Numbered from the stretch's first letter, positions 37,256 to 49,499 are shown. The stretch is 64,000 nucleotides of DNA from Podocnemis expansa (GCA_007922195.1 ML681963.1:53805228-53869227), one strand, 5' to 3'. Notes: a model not told the origin generated them from the letters alone. Numbers and translations: made by a program.

Positions 37256-37999
37256 AGGGCTTTTAAGAAGGTGTAGCTGCCCCTCTTGTGGTTCTGGTAA
37301 TCTTATAGTCCTGTTTTGTGGCAGCACTCTCAGTGCTGTTGGACCCAGCAGCTCTATTTTTATTTTGTGGCTACTCCTTCCAAGCTAAGAAGATGAGTGC
37401 TGGCACCATCCAAAACATCTAATTCCTTGTTAAGTAACTTTAAACCCAGTCACATCTGACTTTGCTTGCAGAGAGCCCAGCAGCAGCTCATTTGCACTCT
37501 GTTGCACCGACTCTTCTCTTACCCAAACAAGTGGAACCACGCTTGCCCTTTCTTGCTGTCTTCCTGCCAAACCAGGATAGGCTCTCCATAAGATGCATTG
37601 TTGTAACTTGGATAAAGCCCAGCAGAATGTGACTTATTTAGTGCCAGGATTTATGATACTGTCCTCAGGGAACTTGCATGCTGGGACTCAATGTACCAAT
37701 GTCTCTAGTTTTCCTGATTCTTGATTAGCACACTGAAGGTGAAATGTACAGTCTCCTGATAACGTCCTCTCCTTGGGAGCGAAGACAGTGGCTCGTCTTT
37801 ATGAGAGAACGCGAAAGGGGAATAGGCTACAGGAGTGCGTAGGCAGCAGTGGTGGTGGTTGTTGGGCTTGTATTTGAAATCATCCCCGGAGACACCCCTC
37901 TGAGGCTGGACGGCAAGCAGGACCTTGGATTAGAGCACTGCTTGCCAAAGTGAAGGCCCCTTCCAGTGCTGACTTTACAGTGGTTAAATTATACTCTTG

Positions 38000-38990
38000 T
38001 GCCTTGTAATGGCAAAACCTACTAACTTGTCACAATTCAGGGCAGCTGTTCCTATATTCCCCCTCCAGGGTCCACAAAGGGCACCCAGTCTTGGGCTTCT
38101 AATGCTCCAGCCATCACCTCTTCTGGGTGGATACCTGCCTCTCTCTCTCCCTTTTCTCCAGGACTCTTCCAGACTGCACAGTTCCCTGCCTACACAGAGC
38201 TCCCCAGCAAACCAGGCTGTCTAAACCAGCCTGCTCTACCTTCTCCATGTAATTGTCTACAATGAGAAGGGATTGTGCAGCTTTTCATAAGCAAGCACAT
38301 TTATTTTTAAGTATTAAGGAGAAAACAAGTCAAAAGAACTTACACAGATGCTAATGAATTTACTAAAGATCACTCCAACTCCAGCAAGGAGTCAGTGCTT
38401 GAGATCCAAGCAAGTTTTCCTGTTGTTACCACTTCATCATGGCCTTTCCTCAGTCTCAGTAACACCATGAATCTGAGTCACTCCCTTATGCAGTGTGAGT
38501 CTCTACCTCTTCAGGTTTGGTTGACAGATCTGCAGAGACAATGGTCCTCTTCTCTGTGCAATGTTTCAAAAGGTAGGGTCTTTCATGAGCTAAAGGCAGT
38601 CATTTCTATTCACCCCCCTCAAGCATTTCCTAGGAACTTGTTTGTCTGGTGTGGTGTTTAATATAATCTTTTCGAAGCAGAACATGTCCTGGAGTTCACG
38701 TTGGCCTGCACACAATCCCACAACAATACATAAATACTCATTTCTTTTATACATTAAACTCTTAGGACACTTAAGCTTAACTCGATCAGGTTTGTCCAGG
38801 GACAGGCCACATCTGTCATGGTGACGCCATGGAACGTGCTTGCGATGGTGTGCCCAGAGTTGCATGGCACCAGACTTAAATTACCTCTGGTGCCTTGCTT
38901 GAATCTCAGGCTTTCATTGAAACTGCCCCCAATCGGAGATGAAGCAGTAGCAGCCACCACAGGAAATGCTAAGTAAACCATCTTCAAAGA
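38000..38990 (-). mobile_element. Possible LTR-like segment
   Basis: Read on the minus strand the segment has a TATAAAAG box-like word (antisense near 38745), an AATAAA (antisense near 38302) and a 3' part ending 'cctgaattgtgaca'. No matching flanking repeats could be identified, so neither end is fixed. It could equally be unrelated unique sequence. Confidence 0.3.
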
Positions 38991-38999
38991 GAACTGAGA

Positions 39000-39804
39000 T
39001 TCCCAGTCACTGCTGGGTACCCTAATTCCCTTTTTTCTGTGTGATGGGTTTTTTGGTTTTGTTTTTGGTTCATCAGTATCTCATGTTCTGCCTCAACTTG
39101 ATTATGTGCTTGATTTGTGGGGAAAACCCCATGCAGAGCACAGCAGGGTCCTGATCTCTGATTGGGACTCCTCTGTCACTGTAATAGAAATATTAAGTAA
39201 CTGTGGTTTGCTCTAGGTTATGATTGTCTCCACACTTATTCTTATGAAAAAATTAAGTAAAACATTTAATGGCAGTGTTAATAGTAATGCGGTGGTACAT
39301 GGTGATTTTAATACATAATGCTATAATTTTAGGTAATATTATTAATTGCAGTAATATTAATGCAAGTTTGCATAATTAATATTAATAACTAACTGCAGCT
39401 TGATGAGATGGTTTTAAACTTTGCTGGTTTTTTTCCATATCTCTCCTGCCCAACCCAAATAAAACTACTCTCCCCCTTTTTCCCTGCAAGTAGTGGCCCC
39501 TTCTTTTTCCCCTGAAAAGCCATGAAGTGAGTAAACACGCAGGTTTTGTGCCCCATGAGGCAGGGTTGGTCTTCTCATTGTTCACAGAGTGCCCCATATG
39601 AAGGAGGGCTTGGTTCAGTTTTTCAGATGCTGGGTGTTTTTACTGTACAATCAGTTGAGGAAGTGAGTCCATCCAATCTAAAGGGGTCAAGAAGATCAAC
39701 ACATTTTCCCCTGGCAAGGCTGAGTTCAACTTTATTTCATGCCATGGACTTTGAGAATGTAACCACATTCTAATTACATTTAATCACCTACTCTATGTTC
39801 CTCT
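39000..39804. other. Background; AT-rich tract at 39245-39400
   Basis: 39245-39400 is rich in TAAT/ATTA words ('aataattaatattaataac'). No gene is supported. Confidence 0.5.
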
Positions 39805-39990
39805 GTTCTTCTTCAAGCGCTGCTCACATCTATTCAGATACAGGTGCTACATGCCACAGCACACGGATTCTGGAAACCTTTTTGCCCTAGCCTGTCTCTG
39901 TAGGGTGAGCAGCCGATGCCCCATCTGACCTGTGTAAGTGCATAGGATATAGGTGGCCCTGACCCTGTTTGCCCTTCAGTTCCTTCTTTC
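39805..39990 (+). repeat. DIRS-A left inverted terminal repeat
   Basis: The words CGCTGCTCACATCTATTCAG and GGAAACCTTTTTGCCCTAGC recur in inverted form at the right end (for example 'gctagggcaaaaaggtttcc' at 45878-45897). Alignment continues to about 'cccttcagttccttc'. Confidence 0.88.
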
Positions 39991-40140
39991 TTCCCATTAG
40001 CGACAATCCTGGAACTGCCTGCCCTTGTGATTCTGCAAGTGTCTGTCCATTCTTCAACCCATTTTCATCCTGGAAAACCTCTTCATTTCTATCTTCCCTC
40101 AAGGCTCCAGATGTGCTGAGGAAACCACCAATGCACTGCC

Positions 40141-42505
40141 ATCTGGAGGTACCACATGTGCCAGCACCATCCCACCCATGCCAGTTTCAAGCCCTGTGCC
40201 AGCTGCAGGAAGGCCTTCCCGATCAGTGATCCACACGAAAAGTGCTTGAAGTGCCACAGTGAGAGCCGCAGGGCTGACAAATGTAAGATTTGTTCAGTCT
40301 TCAAGCCGAGGACCCAGAAGGAGCAGGAACATCACCTGTGCTTGATGCTGCTTGAAGAGGTCTTGCACCCCACCTTAGCACCAATCAGCACTGGATCCTT
40401 CTCGACACTAATCCCCCACAAAGACAAAGAAAGCCCATTTGGGCTTGGAATCTGCTGGGGGCACCTGCAGTAAGGAAATGCCACAGCATTGGCACTGATC
40501 CAGGTCACCAGCATAGGCTTCATCTGCAGTGCAAGGGCCAGAGACTATTATGCTCCCATCTGTACCAGAAGCGTTCAAGGCAGGGAAGGCCCTTCTACAA
40601 CGGCCAGCCCCACCCCAGTGGCAAACTGGCTCTGCTTTCCAAGGCCTGGTCAGGTTCCAAGTATGAGCCCAGACCACTGGCATGGGAGAAGGTGGTACAA
40701 GATCACAGCCAGCACCGAGACAGGTCACCACTGCACTGAGCCCCATCACATAGCTCCCTGAAGCAAAAGCTCACCAGAGCCCTGCACTGCTGTGGACATC
40801 CAGATCCTCTCCATGTAGCCCTCCCCTGAGAAGGGCCACCCCTTGTCATCGGGATCAGAGCCCAGGGATGTTGGGGCCTACATTGGGTTCTCCCCCTGAA
40901 TGTCATCGAGGGAGCATTTCTTATCTCCCTTTCAGAAGCACCACTGCACCAGGCCCTGATCACGCACCTTGGAAGCCTCAGACATTCAGTACCAGCACTG
41001 ATGCCTGACACCCCTGTCGGCACCAGTCACAAATGCAACCAAGTCATTGGGTAAGCAGGTAACAGGAGGAAGTGCTTTCTATCATCTCCATGAAGCAGAG
41101 ACTCTCAAGACAGAGCTCTGGCACTGTCAGCATTGGTGTGCACACTGCACGAGGCATCCCCATAGCCAGTGCGGAAAAGAGGCCACTCGCCACATGTCAA
41201 TCAGCACAGGGAGCCAGAATGCCCCTTAGTGCAGGGACGATTAACGCCCATGCGGGACTTGGCACCGAAGACCTTCAGAGACTGGGCATCACAGTGGTCC
41301 TACTGGGGTTCTGGGGACTCCTCCCATTAGGACCCTAGATCGCAGTAATCTTCAAGGCCAGCCTCACCCTGTGGAACTCAGGAAGCAGCAGACTCCAACG
41401 AGGATTTGGAGCCTGGTGCAGGGCCTTCGGCTCCCACCGTAGTACCTCAAGGGTGTTGTCCTCATCATCCCCCAACGAGACAGCCTACCAGAGGTCACTA
41501 TCCATTAGGGAGGACGCACACTCCCACCAAGACCTGCTCAGGCATATGGCAGCAAACCTCGACATAAAGATGAAAGTGGTCAAGGAGGACTTTGACCCCC
41601 TCTTCGACGTGGGTAACACAGCCCCGCCAGCAAAGGTAATGGTGCCCCTGTATGAAGAGGTACTCAAGATCATGAGAGCCAGGTGGCAGACCCCTTCCTC
41701 AATCCCTGCTATTTCCAAGGATTCAGAAAGGAAATACCATGTCCCCAAAGACAGATTCAGCTTCCTTTTTAATCATCCAACACTGGGCTCCTTGGTAGTA
41801 GACACGGTAAACCAGTGCAAGAAGCAGGGTCAACCAGCTGCCACCCCGAAGAACAAAGAGGCCAAGGAACTCGACCTGTTCAGAAGGAAAATGTATTCCA
41901 CCACAGCCCTATAGTTCCGTAACGCCAACCACCAACTTCTCATGGCAAGATATGTTCTTAACTTCTGGAGGTCCATGGAAAGTTTCATGGACCTCATTCC
42001 CACTGACCGTGAAGTGGACTACGCTATCCTGGTCAAGGAGGGTTTCCTAGCAGCCCAAAATGTGCTCCTAACATCATGGAATGCCACTGACATGGTGAGT
42101 TGCAGGATGGCATCTGCAGTTACCATGCACAGAGCCTCCTGACTTCAGGGCTCAGATCTATCCCTGAAGATGCAGCAATCCATTCAGAACCTCCCCTTCG
42201 AAGGCCTGCTGCTATTTGCCAAGGCAATGGACACAAACTTGCATGGCATGAAGGACTCTCATGCTATCCTCTGGTCACTGGGCATGTACACAACTCAGAC
42301 AAACAGATGGTCTTTTCGTGCCAGCAACAGCATCAGCACACCCAGCAACAGCAACAATGCCAGCAGCTACAGGGCTCCCATCAATGGTCCTTCCCGCCAT
42401 CCCACTGATCCTATGGAAATGAGGACAGAGACAGGAGCAGGGAAGCAAGCACCCCAGCAGGGTAACAGTAATACATGTCCACCAGCACAGAGGCAGAGAT
42501 TTTGA
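40141..42505 (+). pseudogene. DIRS-A Gag-like ORF1 (decayed)
   Basis: The N-terminal part encodes CASCRKAFPISDPHEKCLKC, then SESRRADKCKIC from 40195 on: a CX2C-X9-HX2CX2C-X9-CX2C pattern that can bind zinc, with spacing identical to DIRS-B. The middle (41453-41914) has the conserved Gag-like block with HMAANLDIKMKVV, DFDPLFDVG and PPAKVMVPLY. It ends in a stop at 41912-41914 and resumes in other frames at 41942 and 42170 (NLPFEGLLLFAKAMDTNLH). The C-terminal end is Gln/Ser/Asn-rich. DIRS ORF1 is taken to be a nucleocapsid-like protein. Several shifts and stops make it non-functional. Confidence 0.82.
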
Positions 42506-42610
42506 CACCTTGCCTCTTTGACCAGGATAGTGTAGTCCACTGCACAGCCACCAGGATGATCAAAACCAGTTACTATCATTCCAGAACCCCTTAGCCCCTT
42601 TCCAGCACCA

Positions 42611-44230
42611 ATGGGCCAAAATAACTTCAGACTGCTGGGGCCTAGACACAGTCTTGCTGAGTTGTCCTGTGCAATTCAGGACCAGACCACCAGATGGAAA
42701 ACAACCCCCACCCTGCAGAAGTGGGGACCCCTCCCACAAACCCTACAGAGGCTGGAGTGCCGGAAGCTTCTGGCCCTGGGGGCTATAGAAAAGGTATCCT
42801 CAAGGTAGAGGCTTTTACTCCCACTACTTCCTGGTCCCAAAATCAAGCAGAAGCCTGTGGCCCATCCTAGACCTCAGGGCACTGTACAAGTGTCCAAAGA
42901 CAATAGAATTCTGAATATTTTTCATGTTTTAGGTCATTCCGTCTTTAGACCAAGGGGATTGGTTTGTGGCCCTTGATCTGAAGGATGCCTACTTCCACAT
43001 GTTAAGAGCACAGAAAATCTTTCCACTTCATGGTGGAAAATTCACAGCACTCCCCGTTGGCCTCTCACTAGCCCCAAGATTTTTCACAAAGTGTATTGCA
43101 GCTGTAGTGGCCCACTTGAGAAAGCAAGGGATTCGAATATTCCCGTACCTCGATGACTGGCTGGTAAGGGGAAGGTCCAGACACCAGGTCTGCCACAGCA
43201 ACCATGCAGTTTGGAATCTGTGCAGCAGCCTGGGCTTCCTTGTAAACTTAGAGAAACAGAAGCTCACCCCATCAAGGAGAATAGAATTCATAGGAGCTCA
43301 ACTGGACTCAATAAGAGCAAGGGCCTCCCTACCCCTATCAAGGTTTCACTCCATATCCGCTATCATTTCAGAAATGTGTCACTCCCTCACCACAACTGCG
43401 AGGTGCCACCTTCAGCTACTAGAGCCCATGGCGGCCTCCACCTGTGTAATGACAGTGTGCCTTCGCATGAGGCCCCTACAGTTGTGGATGATGACAGCAT
43501 TCCAGCCTCAACACCATCCCCTGAACTGGGTGGTTACCACCCCAGAGAATGTGCTAGGCTTGTTAGCAATCTGGCAGAATCCAGACTTCGCATGCGAAGG
43601 AGTCCCCTTCAAAGCCCAGATTCCCACCCTCACCCTAATAACAAATGCAGCGGACTTAGGGTGAGGGGCCACATCACGGCAGGTCTATCCACCCAGGGAT
43701 CATGGTCAGAGGCAGACAGCCCCCTCCACATAAACGTGAAAGAACCGAGGGCGATACATCTGGCATGTGGAGTGTTCTTAGAAAGAATAAGGGGAAAGAC
43801 AATTTAGGTAGTGACAGACAACATGGCAGCCATGTTCTATATCAACCACCAGGGGGGTGAATGATCGCCTGAGGTATCCAAGGAGGCGTCCCTTCTATCA
43901 GACTTGACACTGAAATTCAACTTTATCCCTCTTGCCTTTCACCTACCAAGGGTGAACAACATCCAAGCAGATTACTCATCAAGAAATTCCTTTCCCAGCA
44001 TGAGTGGTCCCTGCACCCAGACATAGTGAACCGTCTCTTCAAGACCTGGGGGTTTTCCACAGATGGACCTCCTTGCCTCATGAGCAAACCACAAGTGCAA
44101 CTGATTCTGCTCATTCAGAGGCAAGGAGAGGGGATCACTATCAGATGCCCGTCTAATCAATTGGAGGGGTCCACTCCTTTATACCTTTCCCACCATTCCC
44201 CTGAGGCACAGGGTCCTACTAAAGATTGAA
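42611..44230 (+). pseudogene. DIRS-A reverse transcriptase / RNase H (decayed)
   Basis: The 42966-43664 frame holds the polymerase palm: ALDLKDAYFHM (first catalytic Asp) and YLDDWLV at 43146-43166 (the YxDD pair), separated by LPVGLSLAPRFFTKCI. The frame is open for about 230 codons, a large part of the palm and fingers. Downstream, after a stop, VTDNMAAMFYIN at about 43810-43850 is the RNase H-like TDN motif, and a Leu/Pro-rich tail follows to about 44230. DIRS RT is related to LTR-element RT and uses YxDD. Stops at about 43665, near 43805 and elsewhere break it. Confidence 0.87.
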
Positions 44231-44469
44231 AGGGACGAGCAGATGTAATTCTGATAGCCCCAGTCTGGCCACACCAGCCATGCTATATCACTCTCCTCAG
44301 CTTCTTAGTGGCACGACCCATCATTCTCCCTCTCAGAGCAGACCTGCTCACACAGAACTGTAGTCACCTACACCACTCAGACCCAAGGGTTCTACATGTG
44401 AAGGCATGGAGGTTACATGACTGAGACCCAATAAGCAGATATGCTTGCATAGGTTCCAGAAGGTGCTGA

Positions 44470-45480
44470 TTGAGAGCAGAAAACCCTCCGCAAGAGCTAC
44501 CTATGGCACTAAGTGGAAGCGTTTCTCCCTCTGGGCAAGGAAAGGGGGGTGACTCCAGGGACTGCACCTATACAGACTATTCTGGACCCCCTTCCAACAC
44601 TGAAAGAGCAGGGCCTCTCACTTCCCTCCCTCAGAATTCACCTGGCAGCAATTTTGGCACTGCACAATACTTTCAGCAGGGTGACCCCATTCTCTTACCC
44701 TACAACATCAAGGTTCCTCAAGGGCCTAGAGAGACTACCTGCAAGTCCAGGTCCCTATCCCTCAGTGAGACCTAAACTTGGTACTCAAGGGTTCACAAAG
44801 CCCCCAGACTCCTGTACACTGTTGGTTCTATCATGGAAGGTGTCCTTCCTGGTAGCTATCACATCGGCCAGAAGGGTCTCTGAATTAAGGGCCCTCTATT
44901 CAGAACCCCTTACACGGTGTTCCACTCTGACAAGTACAACTCCATCCCCATTCAGCTTTCCTGCCTGAGGTGGTGACCCCCTTCCACATGAACCAAGACA
45001 TCTGCCTCCCAGTTTTCTTCCTGGACCCACAGGTCATAGAGAATCAGAGGAAATGGCACACTCTTGACATAAAGAGGGTGCTCTCCATTTACATTGAGCG
45101 AACCAGGCCTTTTCACAAGATGTCTCAACTGTTCATGGCAATCGCTGAATGCATGAAGGGCCAAGTGGTAACAACCCAATGCATCTTGTCCTGGATATCA
45201 AGTTGTATCACGGGGTGCTACCAGTGAGCCAATACTCCCCTTCCTGGGAGAATCAAAGCGCACTCTACAAGAGCTCAAGTGTCCTCCATGGCATTCCTTG
45301 CACAGGTCCTGATCCAGGGGATCTGCAGAGCGGCTACTTGCTCTTAAGTGCATACCTTTGCATCTCATTACACAATTGTCCGGCAGGCGAGAGACGATGC
45401 TGCCTTGGACAGAGCCATCCTTCTAGCAGGAAAATCTCAACTCCACCCACCATTTATCAATTCAGCCTGTGAGTTAGCTA
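44470..45480 (+). pseudogene. DIRS-A tyrosine recombinase (decayed)
   Basis: The 44513-44968 frame has a SAM-like core-binding part (TLKEQGLSLPSLRIHLAAI) and then SWKVSFLVAITSARRVSELR, whose ARRVSEL (Arg about 44870) is the first catalytic Arg. After a frameshift, 44970-45227 gives FHMNQDICLPVFF and KRVLSIYIERT. In the third frame, AHSTR (His 45261-45263, Arg 45270-45272) and HTFASHY (Tyr 45369-45371) supply the HxxR and the nucleophile. All expected catalytic residues of the R-HxxR-Y set are visible, but they lie in different frames. Confidence 0.87.
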
Positions 45481-45538
45481 TATCTGAATGGATGTAAGCA
45501 GCACTCGAAGAAGAACAGAAGGTTACTTACCTGTAAAC
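45481..45538. repeat. DIRS-A internal complementary region
   Basis: GATGTAAGCAGCACTCGAAG at 45491-45510 is the complement of the left terminal repeat. GGTTACTTACCTGTAAAC at 45521-45538 is the complement of the extreme right end. In DIRS elements this segment templates completion of the ends in a circular intermediate. Confidence 0.8.
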
Positions 45539-45589
45539 ATGCATTCCGTACCCTCCCTCTGTCCCTGCTTTTTGGAGTTATTAGAAAGG

Positions 45590-45983
45590 AGGGACTGAAG
45601 GGGGAATAGGGTCAGGGCCACTGTTCCCTCTAAGCTGTGCAGATGTGCATGCGCACACAGGTCATGAAGCCTGCGCACACAACAAAATAAAGTGTGCACA
45701 AAAATTTCAATAGTGCTAATATTGGTGCTCACAAAGAAATGTTTCTGCGCACACAAAAAAATTGTTTGCGCACACAATCTACGAGTAGTTAGAGGGTACG
45801 TTGGTCAGGGCCACCTATATACCGCGCAGCTGTGCAGGGCAGAGGGCACATCAGCTGCTGATCCTATGGAGACAGGCTAGGGCAAAAAGGTTTCCGGCAC
45901 CCATGGGTTTCAGCACGCATCACCTATATCTGAATGTATGTAAGCAGCCCATCTCGAAGAAGGAAGTTTACAGGTAATTAAAC
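45590..45983 (-). repeat. DIRS-A right inverted terminal repeat, carrying a hAT insertion
   Basis: Reverse complement of the left repeat, for example 'gcctgtctccataggatcagcagctgatg'. The hAT element at 45619-45803 interrupts it at GTCAGGGC. Confidence 0.85.
45619..45803 (+). mobile_element. 185-bp hAT MITE inside the DIRS-A repeat, 8-bp TSD GTCAGGGC
   Basis: Begins CACTGTTCCCTCTAAGC and ends TTAGAGGGTACGTTG, with perfect GTCAGGGC repeats at 45611-45618 and 45804-45811. It matches the reverse complement of 12210-12389. CpG and TpG changes have altered parts of one end (GGGTACG). Its position inside the DIRS repeat shows that it arrived after DIRS-A. Confidence 0.93.
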
Positions 45984-46126
45984 TTCCATTTTCTCCCATC
46001 ACCTAATTTGGTTCCATCTGGCTCCACGTGGGGAAAAATCATTTCTCATTGTGTTCAAGAGTCTGTCTTTTTTCCTTTAATTTCTTGTTTTCCTCTCCCC
46101 TGCCCCCCTTTACTTATGGAACTCTA

Positions 46127-46302
46127 GTTCTCCTTCGAGCGCTGCTCACATCATTCAGTTACAGGTGTCTATGTGCCGCAGCGCACAGTAGCTCGGAAAG
46201 TCTTTAGCATTAGCCTGTCAGGTCAGGGTGCAAGGCCAATGCCCCCTCCATGCCACGACCTCAGCTATATAGGTGACCATGACCCTGACCTGCCCAGTTC
46301 CT
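46127..46302 (+). repeat. DIRS-B left inverted terminal repeat
   Basis: GTCTTTAGCATTAGCCTGTC and CTATATAGGTGACC recur inverted near 50725-50750 and 50670-50690. The repeat is about 175 bp. Confidence 0.9.
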
Positions 46303-46379
46303 TTTTCCGCCATCAGCGTTGGTTTGGATCAGTGTTATCTTGCTAAACGCAAGCGCCTGTCTTTCGCATGAAACTCGAA

Positions 46380-48400
46380 ATGCCAGGTTTGAAGCAGTGC
46401 TTAGGATGCTGCAAGGCTTTTCTGATGGACAACCTGCACAAGAAATGTCTCGCTTGCCTGGGTGAGTCCCACCTCGTGGCAGAGTGTTCCATTTGCCAAT
46501 CTTTCAAGTGAAGGGCTCGGCTGGAAAGAGAGCACCATCTCCTCTCGATTTCGGGGAGCTGAGCCGTTCCGCCCAAAGGTGACCGAGCCACCAACGTTCC
46601 ATTGGACCCTCAATCGGCCCAGGCTCAAGATCCCTGCTGATCACCAGTACCAGGCTCGAAATCTTGACCCACTACAGTACTGCGTCAGCACCGACCTCGC
46701 CAGTCACCAGGTAGCCTCTCAGACGCTCCGAGTAGGGCACCGGCACAGGCATCCCCGCCAACCTATCAAGGGCATTCAAACCCAGCTTCAGCGCAGAAGG
46801 TGAAGAAGCGGATCAAAGTGGCGCCGTCCTCTTCGGCACCACAGGGCATGGTACCGCCGACAAGCCTGGTACCACCATCAAGCCCAGCACCATTGGACCT
46901 GGCACCGTCGCCGGCACCACTGCTTCCAGTGCTGTCACTTCTGGTACCGTCGGACACGGCACCAGCAACCACCACGCCAGTATTGGCACCCTCCTTCTCC
47001 ATCCCGGTACTGTCAGCTAGCCCGACAGTGGGTCCACATGCTGCAGCTCCGCTCCATCGCTCCTCCGAAGAGCTCTTGGTACCAGACTACCGGATGTCGG
47101 GGGGGAGGTCGTGCAGATCATATTCCAAAGGCCCCTTCCTTCCCCCCCAGGAGGAGCACCTGAGAAAGTGGCTTCGAAAGAGCTCTGTATCACCAAGCTC
47201 GAGGAGACCACGGCCACCGGGAGAAGTCTCTGCTCCCCCATGGCTCCTATGCCACCAGCAAGGTCACCACACAATGAGTGGACCCTCGAATGGCTGAGCG
47301 CAATGGCAGATGATGCCTCCTCTCGTTATGCTCGATCGCCATTGCCAGAGTCCTCGGATTTCTCCGATGATGAGCGAGACCCTGATTCTACACAGTGTAG
47401 CAGATCAAGGGCCCAATCATCCTCATCACCCGATGAGTGCCTAATTGACATGTCCGCTGACTGTGAAGGAGATTCCCACGTCAAGCAGGACCTCCTCTGC
47501 CGCATGGCGGCAAATCTAAAGCTGAAGCTGGGGGTGATCCAAGAGGAAGATGATTCCCTCTTCGATGTGTGCTGTAGAGCCCCTCCAGCTAAGGTCACGA
47601 TTCCCCTGCACTGTGGGGTGTTTCGCATTGTCCAAGAACTCTGGCAAACACCTTCTTCGATGCCACCAGTGTCCAAAGTGGCGGACAAGAAATATTGTCT
47701 GCTTGGAAGGATTCCCCTTCCTGTTCCACCATCCCACCCCAGGATCCCTGGTGGTCGAAGCGATAAACCAAAGGGAGAGACAGGGCTAGCCAAGCTTCAC
47801 GCCCAAGAATAGAGAGGCAAGGAAGCTCGACCTTCTGGGCAGGAAGGTTTACTCCTCTGCCACCCTCCAGCTGCATATCTCAAACCACTCAGCCCTAATG
47901 ACGCGCTATATCTTCAACTTGTGGGAGGCCATGCGAAACACTCGCACGGCTGTCTCTGAGGAGCACCTGAGAGACTTCGAGGCAATGCTGGACAAAGGAG
48001 AAAAAGCATCCAGGGATGCACTCACAGCAACCTGGGACGCAGTGGATGCAGTGGCCTGCACGATGGCATCTGTGGTTGTTGTGTGCCGGTTGGCCTGGGT
48101 CCAAAACTTCAGCCTCTCCACGCAGATGCAGCAGATTATTCAGGACCTCCCCTTTGAGGGTCCTGACCTCTTTGCATCTTTCACAGGCACAAAGCTGCAC
48201 GATATAAAGGACTTGAGGGCCCTGCTCTGATCCCTCAGAATTTACACCCCCCAACCCATTAAGCACTCCTCGAGATTGCATCAACAGCTCCAGCAACAGT
48301 TACAGCAACTAAAACAGCAGCTGCAACTGCAGACCCAGTTTCTGAGATCCCTCCAGTTTCCCCAATGGTATCTTGGGGACCTGGTCAAAAACAAGAGCTG
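46380..48400 (+). pseudogene. DIRS-B Gag-like ORF1 (stop at codon 44)
   Basis: ATG at 46380 opens a 43-codon frame, CLGCCKAFLMDNLHKKC, then LACLGESHLVAECSIC, with the same CX2C-X9-HX2CX2C-X9-CX2C spacing as copy A, ending in TGA at 46509-46511. The TGA is followed by AGG in a reading context RARLEREHH, so it looks like a CGA-to-TGA CpG change. After a Pro/Ser/Ala-rich middle (46800-47040), the conserved block returns: DLLCRMAANLKLKLGVI at 47487, SLFDVC, PPAKVTIPLH. A shift near 47745 is followed by the 47898-48230 frame (NLWEAM, DLPFEGPDLF). The homology is clear; function is lost. Confidence 0.85.
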
Positions 48401-48429
48401 ATCAGGTAAAGTGGGGAAGCTCAGCATCT

Positions 48430-49464
48430 TGCAGTCTGGACAGCCTTGCCCCTGTCAAGATTTCGGTCCATTTGCACCATCATCACGGAACTGCAAGTGC
48501 CCAGGTTGACCACAGTGCACCAGTGCATGCAGCTCTTGGGACACATGGCAGCAGCCACCTCAGTAATCCGAACAGCCTGCCTGCAGATGAGACCATTCCA
48601 ACTCTGGGTCGCCACAAGCTTCTGACTTCGTGATGGGGGGGAGTCTCATTCAGGGAGTCCAAGCCCTCAGTGACCCTGATAATGGATGTGTCGGACTCAG
48701 GCTAGGGAGCCCACCTGTCCAGGGGCCTCTCCATGCAGGGTGTTTGAAACCCCGAGGACAGACTCCTCTACATAAATGTGAAGGAGCTCCAGGCTATCAG
48801 GTTGGCCTGCATGACCTTCCTCGACCAGATCTGAGGTAGGGTTGTCCAGGTCCTCACAGACAATACAGTGACCTTGTTTTACGCGAACTGTCAAGGGGGG
48901 GTCCGCTACTCGGCTCTATGTGAGGAGGTGACCAAGCTTTGGCAATTAGCAATAGATCATCACTTCACACAGACTGCCTCCCACCTGCCCGGGGTAGACA
49001 ATGACCTAGAGGACTCACTCAGCAGGAAACCCCTTGCGAATCACGAGTGGTCCCTCCACAACGAGGTTTTTTCCCTGCTGATAAATAGATGGGGATCCCC
49101 ACAGGTGGACCTGTTCACCATGGAGCAAAATCGCAAATGTCTCCGATTCTGGTCCCTTCGGGGTCAGGTGGAGGGTTCTCTCAGCAATGCCTTCCTCCTC
49201 AATTGGTCGGGGGCCCCTAACGTATGCCTTTCCACCAATACCCTTGATCCACAGTGTGCTATTGAAGGTCCTCGCAGATGGGGCACACATCATTTTGATA
49301 GGCCTGGACTGGCCCAGGCAACACTGGCTTCCACTCCTTCAGGATATGTCTGTGAGGACCCCGCTCCGCCTCCCATAGTGGGCGGACCTCCTAACACAGG
49401 ACTCAGGCCACCTCTGGCACCCAAACCCGGGCCTCCTGCACCTGAGAGCCTGGATGCTCTCTAG
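48430..49464 (+). pseudogene. DIRS-B RNase H region (RT palm deleted)
   Basis: In the frame 48868-49464 and upstream, LTDNTVTLFY and ANCQGG match copy A's TDNMAAMFYIN and the general DIRS RNase H. Next come LPGVDNDLEDSLSR and WGSPQVDLFT, a typical DIRS stretch. The palm motifs (LDLKDAYFHM, YLDD) cannot be found anywhere between the Gag and this region. Stops at about 48630, 48680 and 48830 show decay. Confidence 0.82.
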
Positions 49465-49499
49465 CTCAGTGAGCAAGAGAGGCGCTGCTCGAATAGGGT

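Larger units (their letters stand above)
39805..45983 (+). mobile_element. DIRS-type tyrosine-recombinase retrotransposon, copy A (defective)
   Basis: The element is bounded by inverted terminal repeats (39805-39990 and 45590-45983). It begins GTTCTTCTTC and ends with ...GGTAATTAAAC. Inside, in the standard DIRS order, are a Gag-like ORF with a Cys/His motif, a reverse transcriptase with YLDDWLV and RNase H, and a tyrosine recombinase. DIRS elements replicate through a circular intermediate and integrate by the recombinase, so no target duplication is expected and none is seen. The internal complementary region lies at 45481-45538. Every ORF is broken by stops or shifts. A hAT element is inserted in the right repeat; without it and one TSD copy the element is about 5.99 kb. 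Confidence 0.93.

Noticed and set aside
40156..40473. Host zinc-finger gene
   Set aside because: The Cys/His pattern is the ORF1 start of the DIRS element, repeated in the second copy and enclosed by its terminal repeats.
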